This document shows positions 25,210-36,100 of a stretch of 48,240 bases of DNA, one piece after another. The DNA lies in NCBI GenBank assembly GCA_964492715.1, contig CAZBLK010000020.1:1-48240 (forward strand), given 5' to 3'. Under the pieces are notes generated by a model. That model was not told the DNA's origin, searched no databases, and saw only the letters and a list, made by a program, of their open reading frames with translations. This stretch comes from CAZBLK01 sp964492715 (lineage in GTDB: Bacteria > Bacillota > Clostridia > Lachnospirales > WRBF01). Positions within the stretch are counted from its first letter, which is position 1, and every line of letters starts with the position of its first letter. The translations under genes were made by a program, and so were the position numbers.

Positions 25210-26295
25210 ATGTCAGGGTCATCTGTAGGTAAAATTTTTAAGGTAACAACGTGGGGCGAAAGCCACGGAAAAAACATTGGGGCGGTTGTAGACGGTTGCC
25301 CTGCCGGTTTGCGCCTTTGTGAAGATGATGTACAAATAGATTTGGATAGAAGAAAGCCGGCACAATCACAAATGACTACAAGCCGAAAAGAAAGCGACCG
25401 TGTGCAAATTGTGTCGGGTGTTTTTAATGGGGTTACTACTGGCTCACCAATTGCTTTAGTAATTGAAAATTGTAATGCGAGACCGAACGACTATGAATCA
25501 CTGAAAGACGTGTACAGGCCAGCACATGCCGACTTTACTTATGAAGCAAAATATGGTCACAGGGATTTTCGTGGGGGTGGGCGTTCTTCTGGCAGGGAAA
25601 CAGCTGCTCGTGTTGCAGCTGGTGCAGTTGCTAGAAAGCTACTTTCCGAGTTTGGAATAGAAATTTCTGCTTACACTTATTCAATTGGAAATGTAACTAT
25701 AGACAAAAAACAATTTGATATAGACGAAGCCAAACATAACGCACTTTATATGCCAGATAAAAACGCCGCTTTGCAAGCAGAACAGCTTGTGAAAAAGCTT
25801 TTTTCAGAGGGAGACTCAGTAGGAGGTATAATTGAGTGTGTCGCTTTCGGTGTTTATGCAGGGCTTGGAGAACCTGTTTTTGAAAAGCTTGATGCAATGA
25901 TTGCACAAGCTGTTTTTTCAATTGGCGGTGTAAAGGGCGTTGAGTTTGGGCTTGGGTTTGGTGCGGCTTCTTGTTGCGCAAGCTTTAACAACGACGAGTT
26001 TTACTTTGACAACGGTGTAAAAAAGCGGACGAACAACTGCGGCGGTGTGCTTGGGGGAATTTCGGACGGCTCGGACATAGTTTTCCGAGTTGCAGTTAAG
26101 CCTACACCGTCTATACGTAAAGTACAGAAAACTATAAATTCTTCTAATGAAGAAGTTGAAATAAGTATACACGGGCGGCACGACCCAGTAATTGTTCCAC
26201 GGGCTGTAGTCGTGGTTGAAGCAATGACTGCAATTACACTTGCAGACTATGCACTGCAAAACGTGTGCGCAAACATTAAAAATATAAAGGAGTAA
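25210..26295 (+). CDS. aroC: Chorismate synthase
   Basis: A 361-residue FMN-dependent lyase that makes chorismate from EPSP, the last step of the shikimate pathway. Signatures: KVTTWGESHGKNIGAVVDG at the start, RRKPAQSQMTTSRKESD, YGHRDFRGGGRSSGRETAAR, SIGGVKGVEFGLGF, and GRHDPVIVPRAVVV near the end. Length is normal. No other aro gene is in the window, and the neighbours (exonuclease, LUD protein) are unrelated, so the grouping looks like housekeeping drift rather than a pathway operon. Confidence 0.97.
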   Translation: MSGSSVGKIFKVTTWGESHGKNIGAVVDGCPAGLRLCEDDVQIDLDRRKPAQSQMTTSRKESDRVQIVSGVFNGVTTGSPIALVIENCNARPNDYESLKDVYRPAHADFTYEAKYGHRDFRGGGRSSGRETAARVAAGAVARKLLSEFGIEISAYTYSIGNVTIDKKQFDIDEAKHNALYMPDKNAALQAEQLVKKLFSEGDSVGGIIECVAFGVYAGLGEPVFEKLDAMIAQAVFSIGGVKGVEFGLGFGAASCCASFNNDEFYFDNGVKKRTNNCGGVLGGISDGSDIVFRVAVKPTPSIRKVQKTINSSNEEVEISIHGRHDPVIVPRAVVVVEAMTAITLADYALQNVCANIKNIKE

Positions 26296-26301
26296 TGTGT
26301 T

Positions 26302-26937
26302 ATGACACCAGTACAAAGCTACAATTCTATAACTGCTAAAAAGTTAATTGAGTCTCTTGGAAAAAGAAACATGACAGGGTACTATTGCGAAAGCAAGGAA
26401 GATGCGCTTAAACAGGCTCTTGAAATAATTAAAAGTGGAAGCAGTGTAAGCTGGGGCGGCTCTAAGTCATTAAACGACATTGGTCTTATTGACGCTTTAA
26501 GAAGTGGCGGCTACAAGCTTATCGACAGGGATAACGCAAAAGGTGAGGAAGAAAAAAGAAAAGCTCAGCTTGAATCGTTTGACAGTGACTATTATTTAAT
26601 GAGTACAAATGCAATTACAGTTGATGGAAGAATGGTAAACATTGATGGTACAGGAAACCGACTTGCGGCTTTTATTTATGGGCCAAAGCACGTTGTAATA
26701 GTTGCTGGCATTAACAAAGTTGTACAAACTGAAGAAGTGGCAATTGCAAGGGCTAAAAACTGCGCTGCACCAAAAAACGCTATGCGGTTAAGTAGAAAAA
26801 CACCGTGTGTAGAAACAGCAATTTGCCACAATTGCTTAAACGATGATTGCATTTGCAGTAATATAGTAATTACTCGTAGGTCGAATGTTAAAGATAGGGT
26901 TCATGTAATTTTGGTGGGCGAAGAAGTTGGGTTTTAG
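26302..26937 (+). CDS. LUD-domain protein (lactate utilisation protein, LutC/YkgG-like)
   Basis: A 211-residue protein of the LUD (DUF162) family. GSSVSWGGSKSLNDIGL, the DYYLMSTNAITVDGRMVNIDG stretch and VIVAGINKVV are typical, and the tail has a CxxNCLNDDCICS cluster that may bind metal or iron-sulfur. LutC is part of the LutABC L-lactate dehydrogenase complex, but lutA and lutB are absent, and stand-alone clostridial members of this type are common with unknown role. It starts 7 bases after the aroC stop with AAGGAG in front. Confidence 0.85.
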   Translation: MTPVQSYNSITAKKLIESLGKRNMTGYYCESKEDALKQALEIIKSGSSVSWGGSKSLNDIGLIDALRSGGYKLIDRDNAKGEEEKRKAQLESFDSDYYLMSTNAITVDGRMVNIDGTGNRLAAFIYGPKHVVIVAGINKVVQTEEVAIARAKNCAAPKNAMRLSRKTPCVETAICHNCLNDDCICSNIVITRRSNVKDRVHVILVGEEVGF

Positions 26938-27015
26938 TATTTCATATTTTGAAGTACATATAAGAATACTAACTTTATAGCACAGCAAAACCGTACATTC
27001 GGAGGTTACAAATAG

Positions 27016-27675
27016 ATGAACATTTTCGACATTTTGGGCCCAATAATGGTTGGGCCTTCAAGCTCTCACACTGCTGGCGTTGTGCGAATTGGAAACGTAG
27101 CCAACAAAATTTTGGGGCAAACGCCAAACAAAATTAAAGTAAAGTTTCATGGCTCGTTTGCAACAACTTATATAGGGCATGGAAGTGACAAAGCTATTAT
27201 CGGTGGTTTAATGGGCTTTGCACCAGATGACGAGCGTATTCGTGACAGCTTAACAATTGCCAAAAACGAAGGCATACATTTTAGCTTTGAAACAGTTTCG
27301 TTTGTCGGTGTACACCCAAACACGGTTGCAATTTACATTTCTGGGAAGAACAAGGGCGATGTTTACATTCAAGCCGAGTCTATAGGCGGCGGTAACATTT
27401 TAATAAGAAAAATTGACAACGTAGACGTAAGCTTTAATGGACAGTATGATGCCGTAATTATACACCATTCCGACACAACAGGCGTAGTTTCGCTTGTTAC
27501 AAACGTGCTTTCTATGGAACGGATAAACATTGCGAAAATGGAAGTTTACCGTGCGTGCAAGGGCGGCGAAGCTATTATGATAATAGAAACAGACGGAAAG
27601 CTGGACAAGTCGCTTGAACGGACGCTTATGGCTTTGCCACACATTATGAAGGCAACGGTGGTTAGTGCAATTTGA
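27016..27675 (+). CDS. sdaAB: L-serine dehydratase, iron-sulfur-dependent, beta subunit
   Basis: A 219-residue subunit. The N-terminal half carries FDILGPIMVGPSSSHTAGVVRIG, the substrate-binding signature, and KFHGSFATTYIGHGSDKA. The C-terminal part (about 145-219) is an ACT domain (GVVSLVTNVLSMERINIAKM). With the alpha subunit it deaminates L-serine to pyruvate and ammonia using an oxygen-sensitive [4Fe-4S] cluster, a typical route in anaerobic Firmicutes. GGAGG lies at good spacing before the ATG. The alpha subunit gene is 56 bases downstream. Confidence 0.96.
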   Translation: MNIFDILGPIMVGPSSSHTAGVVRIGNVANKILGQTPNKIKVKFHGSFATTYIGHGSDKAIIGGLMGFAPDDERIRDSLTIAKNEGIHFSFETVSFVGVHPNTVAIYISGKNKGDVYIQAESIGGGNILIRKIDNVDVSFNGQYDAVIIHHSDTTGVVSLVTNVLSMERINIAKMEVYRACKGGEAIMIIETDGKLDKSLERTLMALPHIMKATVVSAI

Positions 27676-27731
27676 TTTTTTGCAGTCACAATTTATTCAA
27701 ATTGCAAAGTGCAACTTAAAGGGGTATTAAA

Positions 27732-28613
27732 ATGATTAGAATGGATACAATGCGTGAAATTATAGAAGCCGCAGAAAGTAAAGGGCAGAAAATTTCGGAA
27801 ATTGTTCTTGAGCAAACGGCAATTGACACAGAGCAGTCAATTGAAAGTGTAAAGCAAACAATGCTTGAAAGCTACGAAGTAATGAAGCAGTCTATTCAAA
27901 GCGGTGTTAAGGAAGACGTAAAGTCTGGAAGCGGCTTAACTGGTGGCATGGCTTTTAAAATGAAGTCGTTTTGCGAAAGTGAAAAATGTATTTCGGGAAG
28001 TTTTATTGGCGAAATTTTAACAAATGCGCTTGCAGTTTCTGAACACAACGCTTGCATGGGAAGAATTGTTGCAGCCCCAACTGCTGGAAGCTGTGGAATT
28101 TTGCCTGCTTGTTTAGTTGCTTTGCAAAACAAGTTTGGGTTTTCTGATGAGCAAATTGTAATGGGAATGATAAATGCTTCTGCCGTTGGCGTTGTAATAG
28201 CAAAAAATGCTTCAATTTCTGGGGCAGAGGGTGGCTGCCAAGCAGAGTGTGGCTCGGCTGCGGCAATGGCAGCTTCGGCTATGACAGAACTAATGGGCGG
28301 TTCACCTTCGGCTTGTGGACATGCTGTTGCACAAGTTATTAAAAGCCTTTTGGGGCTTGTGTGTGACCCTGTTGCTGGGCTTGTGGAAGAACCTTGCGTT
28401 GTTAGAAACGCTTCGTCAGCAGCAATTGCTGTTGCTGCCACGGAAATGTCACTTGCCGGCATTGAAAGCATAATTCCTGTAGATGAAGTAATACACGCTA
28501 TGCGCAGAGTTGGAAGGGCAATTCCGCCAAGCCTTAGAGAAACGTCAGAAGGCGGGCTTGCTGTAACAGAAACAGGAAAGGCAATAAAAGCAAAGCTACT
28601 TGGGAATAAATAA
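27732..28613 (+). CDS. sdaAA: L-serine dehydratase, iron-sulfur-dependent, alpha subunit
   Basis: A 293-residue catalytic subunit. The cysteine-bearing segments expected to hold the [4Fe-4S] cluster are present: AAPTAGSCGILPAC, EGGCQAECGSAAAMAA, and LVCDPVAGLVEEPCVVRNA. Also seen are SGLTGGMAFKM and HNACMGRIV. Together with SdaAB it converts L-serine to pyruvate. The start ATG has AAAGGGG upstream. The aminotransferase gene follows 39 bases later, and the three may share a transcript ended by the hairpin at 29867. Confidence 0.96.
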   Translation: MIRMDTMREIIEAAESKGQKISEIVLEQTAIDTEQSIESVKQTMLESYEVMKQSIQSGVKEDVKSGSGLTGGMAFKMKSFCESEKCISGSFIGEILTNALAVSEHNACMGRIVAAPTAGSCGILPACLVALQNKFGFSDEQIVMGMINASAVGVVIAKNASISGAEGGCQAECGSAAAMAASAMTELMGGSPSACGHAVAQVIKSLLGLVCDPVAGLVEEPCVVRNASSAAIAVAATEMSLAGIESIIPVDEVIHAMRRVGRAIPPSLRETSEGGLAVTETGKAIKAKLLGNK

Positions 28614-28652
28614 ACATATATAATACAACTATACAAAGGAAAGAGGCTAGTA

Positions 28653-29843
28653 ATGAAACATTCAAACAGAGTTGATGCAATACAATACTCGCCAATTCGC
28701 AAGCTTGTTCCGCTTGCCGAAGCGGCAAAAAAGCAAGGAAAGAAAATTTACCACTTAAACATAGGCCAGCCCGACATTGAAACACCGCAAGAATTTTTTG
28801 ACGCTGTTAAAAACTTTAATAAAAGTGTTTTGGAATATTCTTTTTCGCAAGGCATTCCAGAGCTAATTGACAGCTTTATAGCATACTACAAAAGGCACGA
28901 CATAAACTACGAGGTTGATGAAATTTTAATTACAAACGGCGGAAGCGAAGCACTTTTGTTTTCGCTTTTGGCTACCTGTGAATATGGTGACGACATTCTT
29001 ATACCAGAGCCGTTTTACACAAACTACAATATGTTTGCAAAAATGGCTGGTGTTAATATAATTCCAGTTGTAACAAAGGCTTCAGAAGGGTTTAAGCTTC
29101 CAGAGCTTTCTGAAATTGAGAAGAAGCTTACAGACAAAACAAAAGTTATTTTGCTTTCAAACCCTGGAAACCCAACTGGCGCAGTTTACTCAGAAGCTGA
29201 TGTAAAAAAGGTTGCAGAACTTGCAATTAAACACAACTTGTTCATTGTTGCCGACGAGGTTTACAGAGAGTTTGTTTATGACGGAAAGTTTGTAAGCTTT
29301 GCTTCAATTTCAGGAATTGAAGACAGGCTAATTTTAACAGATTCAATTTCAAAGCGGTACAGTGCGTGCGGTGCAAGAATTGGTTCTATAGCAAGCAAAA
29401 ACAAGACACTTATTGCACAAATGCTAAAGCTTTGCCAAAGCAGGCTTTGTGTTTCAACACTCGACCAAGTTGGGGCGGCAAAGCTTATTGAAGTTTCGCC
29501 GAAATACCTTGAAAATGTAACAATTGAGTACAAAAATCGCCGTGATTTAGTTTTTGAAGCTTTGAAAAAAATGGACGGCGTAGTTTGCGAAAAGCCTATG
29601 GGTGCGTTTTATGTAATAGCAAAGCTTCCTGTAGAAAATTCAGAAGACTTTGCAAAGTGGCTTTTAACAGACTTTGAGGTTAACGGTGAAACGGTAATGG
29701 TTGCACCTGCAAACGGCTTTTATGCAACAAAAGGGTTGGGGAACGACGAAATTAGAATTTCTTATGTTCTAAACACTGATGACCTGGCTAAGGCTATGAA
29801 CATTATTGAGTTGGGAATTAAGAAGTATAAAGCTTCTATGTAA
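28653..29843 (+). CDS. PLP-dependent aminotransferase, class I/II
   Basis: A 396-residue fold-type I aminotransferase, distinct from the one at 4841. Landmarks: YHLNIGQPDIETPQEF, TNGGSEALLFSLLA, SNPGNPTGAVYSE, VADEVYREFVYDGKF, the PLP lysine in DSISKRYSACGARIG, and NDEIRISYVLN with the carboxylate-binding Arg. The SACGARIG form of the PLP motif is typical of a clostridial subgroup whose substrate is not settled (aspartate, alanine or similar). A ribosome site GGAAAGAGG precedes the ATG. Position after sdaAA suggests amino-acid catabolism. Confidence 0.9.
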   Translation: MKHSNRVDAIQYSPIRKLVPLAEAAKKQGKKIYHLNIGQPDIETPQEFFDAVKNFNKSVLEYSFSQGIPELIDSFIAYYKRHDINYEVDEILITNGGSEALLFSLLATCEYGDDILIPEPFYTNYNMFAKMAGVNIIPVVTKASEGFKLPELSEIEKKLTDKTKVILLSNPGNPTGAVYSEADVKKVAELAIKHNLFIVADEVYREFVYDGKFVSFASISGIEDRLILTDSISKRYSACGARIGSIASKNKTLIAQMLKLCQSRLCVSTLDQVGAAKLIEVSPKYLENVTIEYKNRRDLVFEALKKMDGVVCEKPMGAFYVIAKLPVENSEDFAKWLLTDFEVNGETVMVAPANGFYATKGLGNDEIRISYVLNTDDLAKAMNIIELGIKKYKASM

Positions 29844-29866
29844 TTTTTTTATTAATTTTATGCGGT

Positions 29867-29901
29867 TAACCGTTGAGCAAAAGCTCAGCGGTTATTTTTT
29901 T
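29867..29901 (+). terminator. Rho-independent terminator
   Basis: TAACCGTTGAGC pairs with GCTCAGCGGTTA (one G-T pair) around AAAA, then TTTTTTT. It lies 24 bases after the aminotransferase stop and closes the sda transcript. Confidence 0.9.
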
Positions 29902-29934
29902 CACAAATAAGTTGTTTAATTTGTTTATATATGC

Positions 29935-29963
29935 TAGACAAATACTGTTTATTTTTGTATAAT
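29935..29963 (+). promoter_or_regulatory. Vegetative-type promoter of the amylopullulanase gene
   Basis: TAGACA at 29935-29940, then exactly 17 bases, then TATAAT at 29958-29963. Transcription would begin near 29970, giving an untranslated leader of about 205 bases. That leader contains AATTCATT/AATGAATT (a perfect 8-bp hairpin near 30082-30101) and a TCCA/TGGA-closed hairpin just after it, which could carry post-transcriptional control. No catabolite (cre) site was identified with confidence. Confidence 0.65.
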
Positions 29964-30177
29964 ATATTTAATTATACACAAGCCTTATATGTTTATATTT
30001 ACTTATAAAGTGCAAAATTGTGTAAAAATTTTTACAAGTTAAAAGGGGGATTACGGAAAACACACCTTAGCTTTACTTAATTCATTGTAAAATGAATTAG
30101 CATTAATCCACCAGCTTTTGTTGATGGACGTTTTTGTACGACAGAATGTGGTTTAAAAAACAAGGGAGTGAGCATTA

Positions 30178-33100
30178 ATGAGAAAAATAAAAGATAGGGT
30201 TTTGTCGCTTGTAGTAGCTTTAATTATGGTACAGGCTTTTGTTTTTAACCCTGTCAGTGTACGTGCTGATGATGTTTTTGATGAAAACTTGCAGTCAGCA
30301 GAAATTATTGATGAGTTGTTGAATGATAGTGGCTTGGGCGAGGATTATGCGGTTGAGCCTTATGCTGGGCTTGTGGCGGATACTTTTACGCCATATACTA
30401 CCGGCGAAATTATTCCATTACACCTCAGAGGCAATGATTTTAACGGATGGGGTTTTAACCCAAGCTATCAATTTACAAAAGTTGGGCATGGCATATATGC
30501 AATATCTTTTGTAAAAGATAGTATTCCTAATGAGTTTAAAATTTCAGGTGATGGTTCTGGCGGCTGGAACGGAATAAACATAGGTGCGCATGATAACCAA
30601 ATTAAAAATATTGGCGCTAGTGGCAATTTATCAATTAGTTTAGCAGCTACTTCAAAAGTAAATTTTTACTACAACGAATTTACAGAAACAGCAAAAGTTT
30701 ACGTTGATGATGGTGTTAATGTCAACAACCTAACTTCCAAAAACTTTAGTGATGATTCATACTACACACCAAACAATGATGTATACCACCTTGTTGGTAC
30801 ACACCAAGATAGTGCTTGGGCAACAAGTGACACAAGCTATGCAATGTCAACCACAAGTGCTGACCCATATGGTACTGTTCAAAGATACGATTTTGGAACA
30901 GTGGAAGCTGGTACAAACTACGAAATGAAAGCTTTTAATAATGGGGATTGGATTGGTACTGGTTCAAATGGTGGTAGTAATTTAAATATCAATATTGTGG
31001 AACGTTCAAGAGTAATTGTAGAGTTAGACAAAGCAAATAAGCATCTTTCAGCTATAGTTACCCCAATAACTGATAAGCTTACATATATTTCTTCTACTCC
31101 AAGGTTAACAGCAGTACCGCTTAACACAACACAAATAAAGCTAAATTTTAGTGAACCAATGACACAAAAAGCTTCTAACTTAAAGAACCAATTCACGATA
31201 ACAAAAGACGGAACACAAATAACAATTTCTTCTGCCGAATTAAGTGCTGACAAACTAAGTGTAGTTTTAACCTTTAGTTCATCACCATTTACGATACCAG
31301 AAGCTGAGTACACATTAACCTTAGCAGCAGGAAGCCTTAAAGGTGAAGACACATCAACAGAAAATGAAGAACTTACACTAAATTTAACTACAGCAAAGCA
31401 GTTAAGTGCAGACTCATTTTATTCTGCAAACCTTCCCGGAAGAAAGCTTTGGACAGTTAGAGGTGAAATTGACTCAAACTGGGGCTACAATACAAGAAAC
31501 AACCTTGCAATGCTTGATGACAACTTGTATGCAATTTCATATGTTCTTGACGCAAAAAGCTACAACTTTAAGCTTGCAGTTGGCGATTCATGGGGCGTTC
31601 AGTTTGGCGGAGGTGTCAACGAATTAAACTATGCCGACATGAAGCTTACATTAAATGAACGCTCAAAAGTTACTTTTTACTTTAAAGATAACGACACAGC
31701 ATCATCAAGAAAGCTGTATGTTTATGTAGAAGGAGAAAGCGGAAAAATAAACGGAAACGCCGCTTCAATAACAAACGATTCAAAAATTGCATGGTACACT
31801 CCAGAAGCTGAAAAGGCAAATATTGTTATTTCAAGCGGAACTTTGAAAACATTTTTGCAAACAGCAAACCCAACCGACACATGCAAATTTTTTGACTACA
31901 ACTTGGACGGAAACGAATACAGGTTAACTAGGTACATTGCAACGACAGGTACTTACACAGCGACGGCTGGAGATTACGGCTCTGTAACTGTAAACGTAAC
32001 AAAACCAGCTATAGCAACATTTTATATTGACTTTAATGAAGATACTCCAACATTGAAGTACAAGTTTAATGTTGTTGCACCTGTTCTTTCGATAACAACC
32101 TCAAATGAATTTGTTAAAGCAGGAAGTTCGCTTCAATTTGATTCAAACTTTAAAGATGAGTTTGGTATTACTGCAAAACCGCAAGTTGCTTGGTCAATTA
32201 AAACACCCACTACTGGCGTTTCAATTGCACCAACTACAGGCGTTTTGACAGTTGCACCTACAGCAGCGGTTGATGCAAAGTTTACTGTTGTTGCAACCTA
32301 TAGCTACAATGGCTCTATTGACCCAAGATATAACAGTACATACACAGCAGAAAAAGAGCTTACTGTTGCAGGGATTTTAACAGAATTTAAGTTTAACTAT
32401 TTGCGCTATGACAACAGCACAGACTGGAACCTTTGGGTTTGGAAAGACGGAGAGGACGGTACAGATGGGCACGACTTAGTTCCTTCGTCAGATGGCTGGC
32501 ACAAAGGCGTTGTTTCTTTTAAAGAAGAATTAAGCCACATAAACTTTCTTGTCCGCCAAGGTGATTGGGCTGCAAAAGACGGCGGCAACAGGCGTTTTGA
32601 CTTGTCAAAGGGTAACGAAGTTTGGCTTGTTCAAGACGACGAAACAGTTTATTACAGCAAAGCAGAAGCAACAGCACCACGCATTGCCTTTGCAGTAATG
32701 GACACACTTTCACAAGTACGGTTTAAAGTTAACGGCAACCCAGACAACATAAACTTTTCAAATTTTGTTGTTTTGCAAGACGGAAAACAACTTGCTGGAA
32801 CTGGCGTTAAAGGCTCTGCCTTTGGTGAAGGCGTTATAAACATTTCATCACCTGTAAACCCTTCAGCGTTGCTTGAAGTAAAAGATTTGTCGGGCACTTA
32901 CGCAAAAAAGCAAATTACGCTTAGGTACGCACTTGACAATTTTGTTTACAACGGAAATGACTTGGGCTACACAAAAGCTGGCAGCGCGTCAACGTTTAAA
33001 GTGTGGGCGCCCACAGCCAAAAAGGTATCAGTTGCACTTTACCCAACTGCTGGAACATACAATACAATCGGCGAAGTAACTAGCCACAATACACCAAGCC

Positions 33101-36100
33101 AGCTTTTAACCATGACATATGACACATCAACTGGTGTTTGGACGGCAACTTCAACACAACAGCTTACAGGCATGTTTTACATGTACAAGGTAGAGTTTGC
33201 AAATGGCACAACAAACTACGCTGTTGACCCATACGCAAGGGCGGTTTCGGCAAATGGGCAACGCACAGCAATTGTTGACCTAGCTGCAACAAACCCAACA
33301 GGCTGGATGCCAAACGAAAAACCAGCAACAGTTACAAACGAAACTGACCACATTTTATACGAGCTTCATATTAGGGATTTTTCAAACGACCCAACTGCAA
33401 GCTTTGAAAACAAAGGTAAGTATTTAGCATTTACAGAAGAAGGGCTTACATATGACGGAGCAAAAATTGGCATAGACCATTTAGTTGAATTGGGTGTTAC
33501 AACTGTGCACCTTCTTCCTTCGTATGACTTTAAAACAGTTAACGAATTAACGGTGGACAACCCAAGCTCTAATGACCCTAAAATGAACTGGGGCTACGAC
33601 CCGCAAAACTATAACGTCCCAGAAGGCTCTTACTCAACAGACCCTACAAACCCTTCAAAGAGAATTACGGAATTTAAGCAAATGGTGCAAGCTTTGCACG
33701 ACGCTAATATCCGTGTTGTAATGGACGTTGTTTACAACCACACGTTTGACATTGAAACAGGGCCGTTTAACAAAATTGTCCCTGGGTACTACTACAGAAC
33801 GCTTGACAGCAACATGGCCTTTGCAGACGGCAGCGGCTGTGGCAACGAAGTAGCTTCCGAACGCCCAATGGTTCGCAAGTATATTATTGATTCTGTAAAA
33901 TACTGGGCGAAAGAATACAACGTTGACGGCTTTCGCTTTGACTTGTTTGGGCTGATTGACGAAACAACTGCAAGCATGGTAGCAAGCCAGCTTAAAAGCG
34001 AAATTGACCCAACTATGATTATTTACGGAGAGCCATGGCAAGCAGGCGGCTCACCGCTTCAAAACGGTGTTGGCAAAGGCTCGCAAAAAGACCAAGGCTA
34101 TGCCGTGTTTAACGACAACATTCGTGGCGCAATAAAGGGCGACAGCGACAGCACTGGAAAAGGCTTTGCAACAGGTGAAGCCGGCAAAGAAGGCGACATA
34201 GTAGTTGGCGTTTATGGCACGACAGATAGCCAAAAAGGGTTTGCAAATTCGCCTACAGAAGTTATAAACTACGTTACAGCCCACGACAACCTAAACCTTT
34301 ATGACAAAGTAGTTGTTGCTTCTGGGTTAAATGACACACTAAAAATGCTTTGGCACAAAATGCTAGACGGTGCAATGAAGGACGGCTCGTCAGTTGATGA
34401 AGCAGTTGCAAATGCAACGCCGTATGCTCAAATTGACCTAGGAAATGTACTTGAAAATAACGTAGTACGCCGCACAGTTTTATCAACAGCAATGATTATG
34501 ACAATGCAAGGCATACCGTTTTATCAAGCAGGCGACGAATTCCTTCGCACAAAGTATGGCGACCACAACAGCTATAAAAGCCCAGACTCTATAAACACTA
34601 TTCGCTGGGAAAACAAAGCCAATTTTACAGAAGTAAGCGATTACTACGCAGGTTTAAGCCAGCTACGTAAGGAACACCCAGCGTTTAGAATGAGCAGTAC
34701 GTCCGAAATGGGTAAACTAGAGGTTTTAAAATCAGACAACAATGTTGTTGCATTTAAACTTGGTGAATATGCAAACGGCGACACATGGAAAAACATTGTT
34801 GTAATTTATAACGGTAATGAAACAAGTATAGAATATACGTTGCCACAAAACACAGACCCTTGGAAAATTGTTGTGCATGACAAACAAGCAGGCACAACAC
34901 AGCTAGGGGCTGACATACTAGGTGGCGGAACTATAACTGTAGGCCGCTTGTCTGCAATGGTGCTTTACGACACCGAAAGAGCTTCTACAGCAGGCACGCC
35001 AACAACAATTGAACTTGAAAGAGATTCTTTTGTAGTTGAGCCTAATAAAACCACAAAAATAAAGGTTACTGTAAAAGACCAGTACGGTGCTATTATTTTA
35101 AACCCAACTATAGAAGCAGTTTCTGCTGATGAAACAGTAGCAACATACTCAAACGGCGTAATTTCGGGCTTGAAAAAGGGCTCTACTACAATTACTTTAA
35201 CTTGCGGAGCTGCGACGAAAACGTTTAATGTTGCAGTTGTTGGGCTTTCTGTAAGTGTCGAGCCTACCAGTGCAAACTCTAGGCAAAACGCAGTAATTAA
35301 AGTTGAGTCGTCAGACATTGACATTAAGTCAATGCAAGCAAACCTTTCTTCTGTAGGTGGAAGCTCTGCTGTAAACGTAAGCAAGGAATCGGGGATTCTT
35401 ACTTTTGGAGTTAGAGACTACATTACGGCAGGCGCAAAGAAAATTCCTGTTACAGTAACGGACGCAAACAACAATGTTTATGTAGTTGATGTTGACTTTA
35501 CTGTTACGCAAACGCCAACAACAGGCTTTGACTGGGACGAAGCTCGCATTTACTTTATGTTGACAGACCGTTTTTATGACGGAGATGAAGTTAACAACAA
35601 TGAGCTTGTTGACAAAGCTGACCCGGGTGCTTACCACGGCGGCGACTTTGCAGGTGTTACAGCAAAGCTTGACTATTTAAAAGGCTTGGGAATTAACACA
35701 ATTTGGATTACCCCAATAGTTGAAAACGTAACAGGTGATTTTGGCACTCAAGCTAAAGGTTCGTATTATGCTTACCACGGTTATTGGGCAAACGACTTTG
35801 AAAAGCTAAACCCATACCTTGGCACAAGGGCAGAACTTGAAACGTTAATTGACGAAGCCGCTGCAAGGGGCATGAAAATAATGGCTGACGTTGTTTTAAA
35901 CCACGGCGGTTACGATACAGAAAGTAATGCAAACTTCGCTGGCATGTACAGAACAGAATCTATTGATAATGACGATGAAAAGATGTCGCTTGCAGGTTTG
36001 CCAGATTTTAAAACAGAAGACCAAGAAGTACGCAGCAAGCTTATTGGTTGGCAAACAGCGTGGGCAAATCTTAAAACAGAAAAAGGAAACTCAATTGCTT

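Noticed and set aside
27896..28702. 268-codon minus-strand frame opposite sdaAA
   Set aside because: An antisense shadow of a strongly conserved gene with an Ala/Ser/Pro-rich, unstructured translation.
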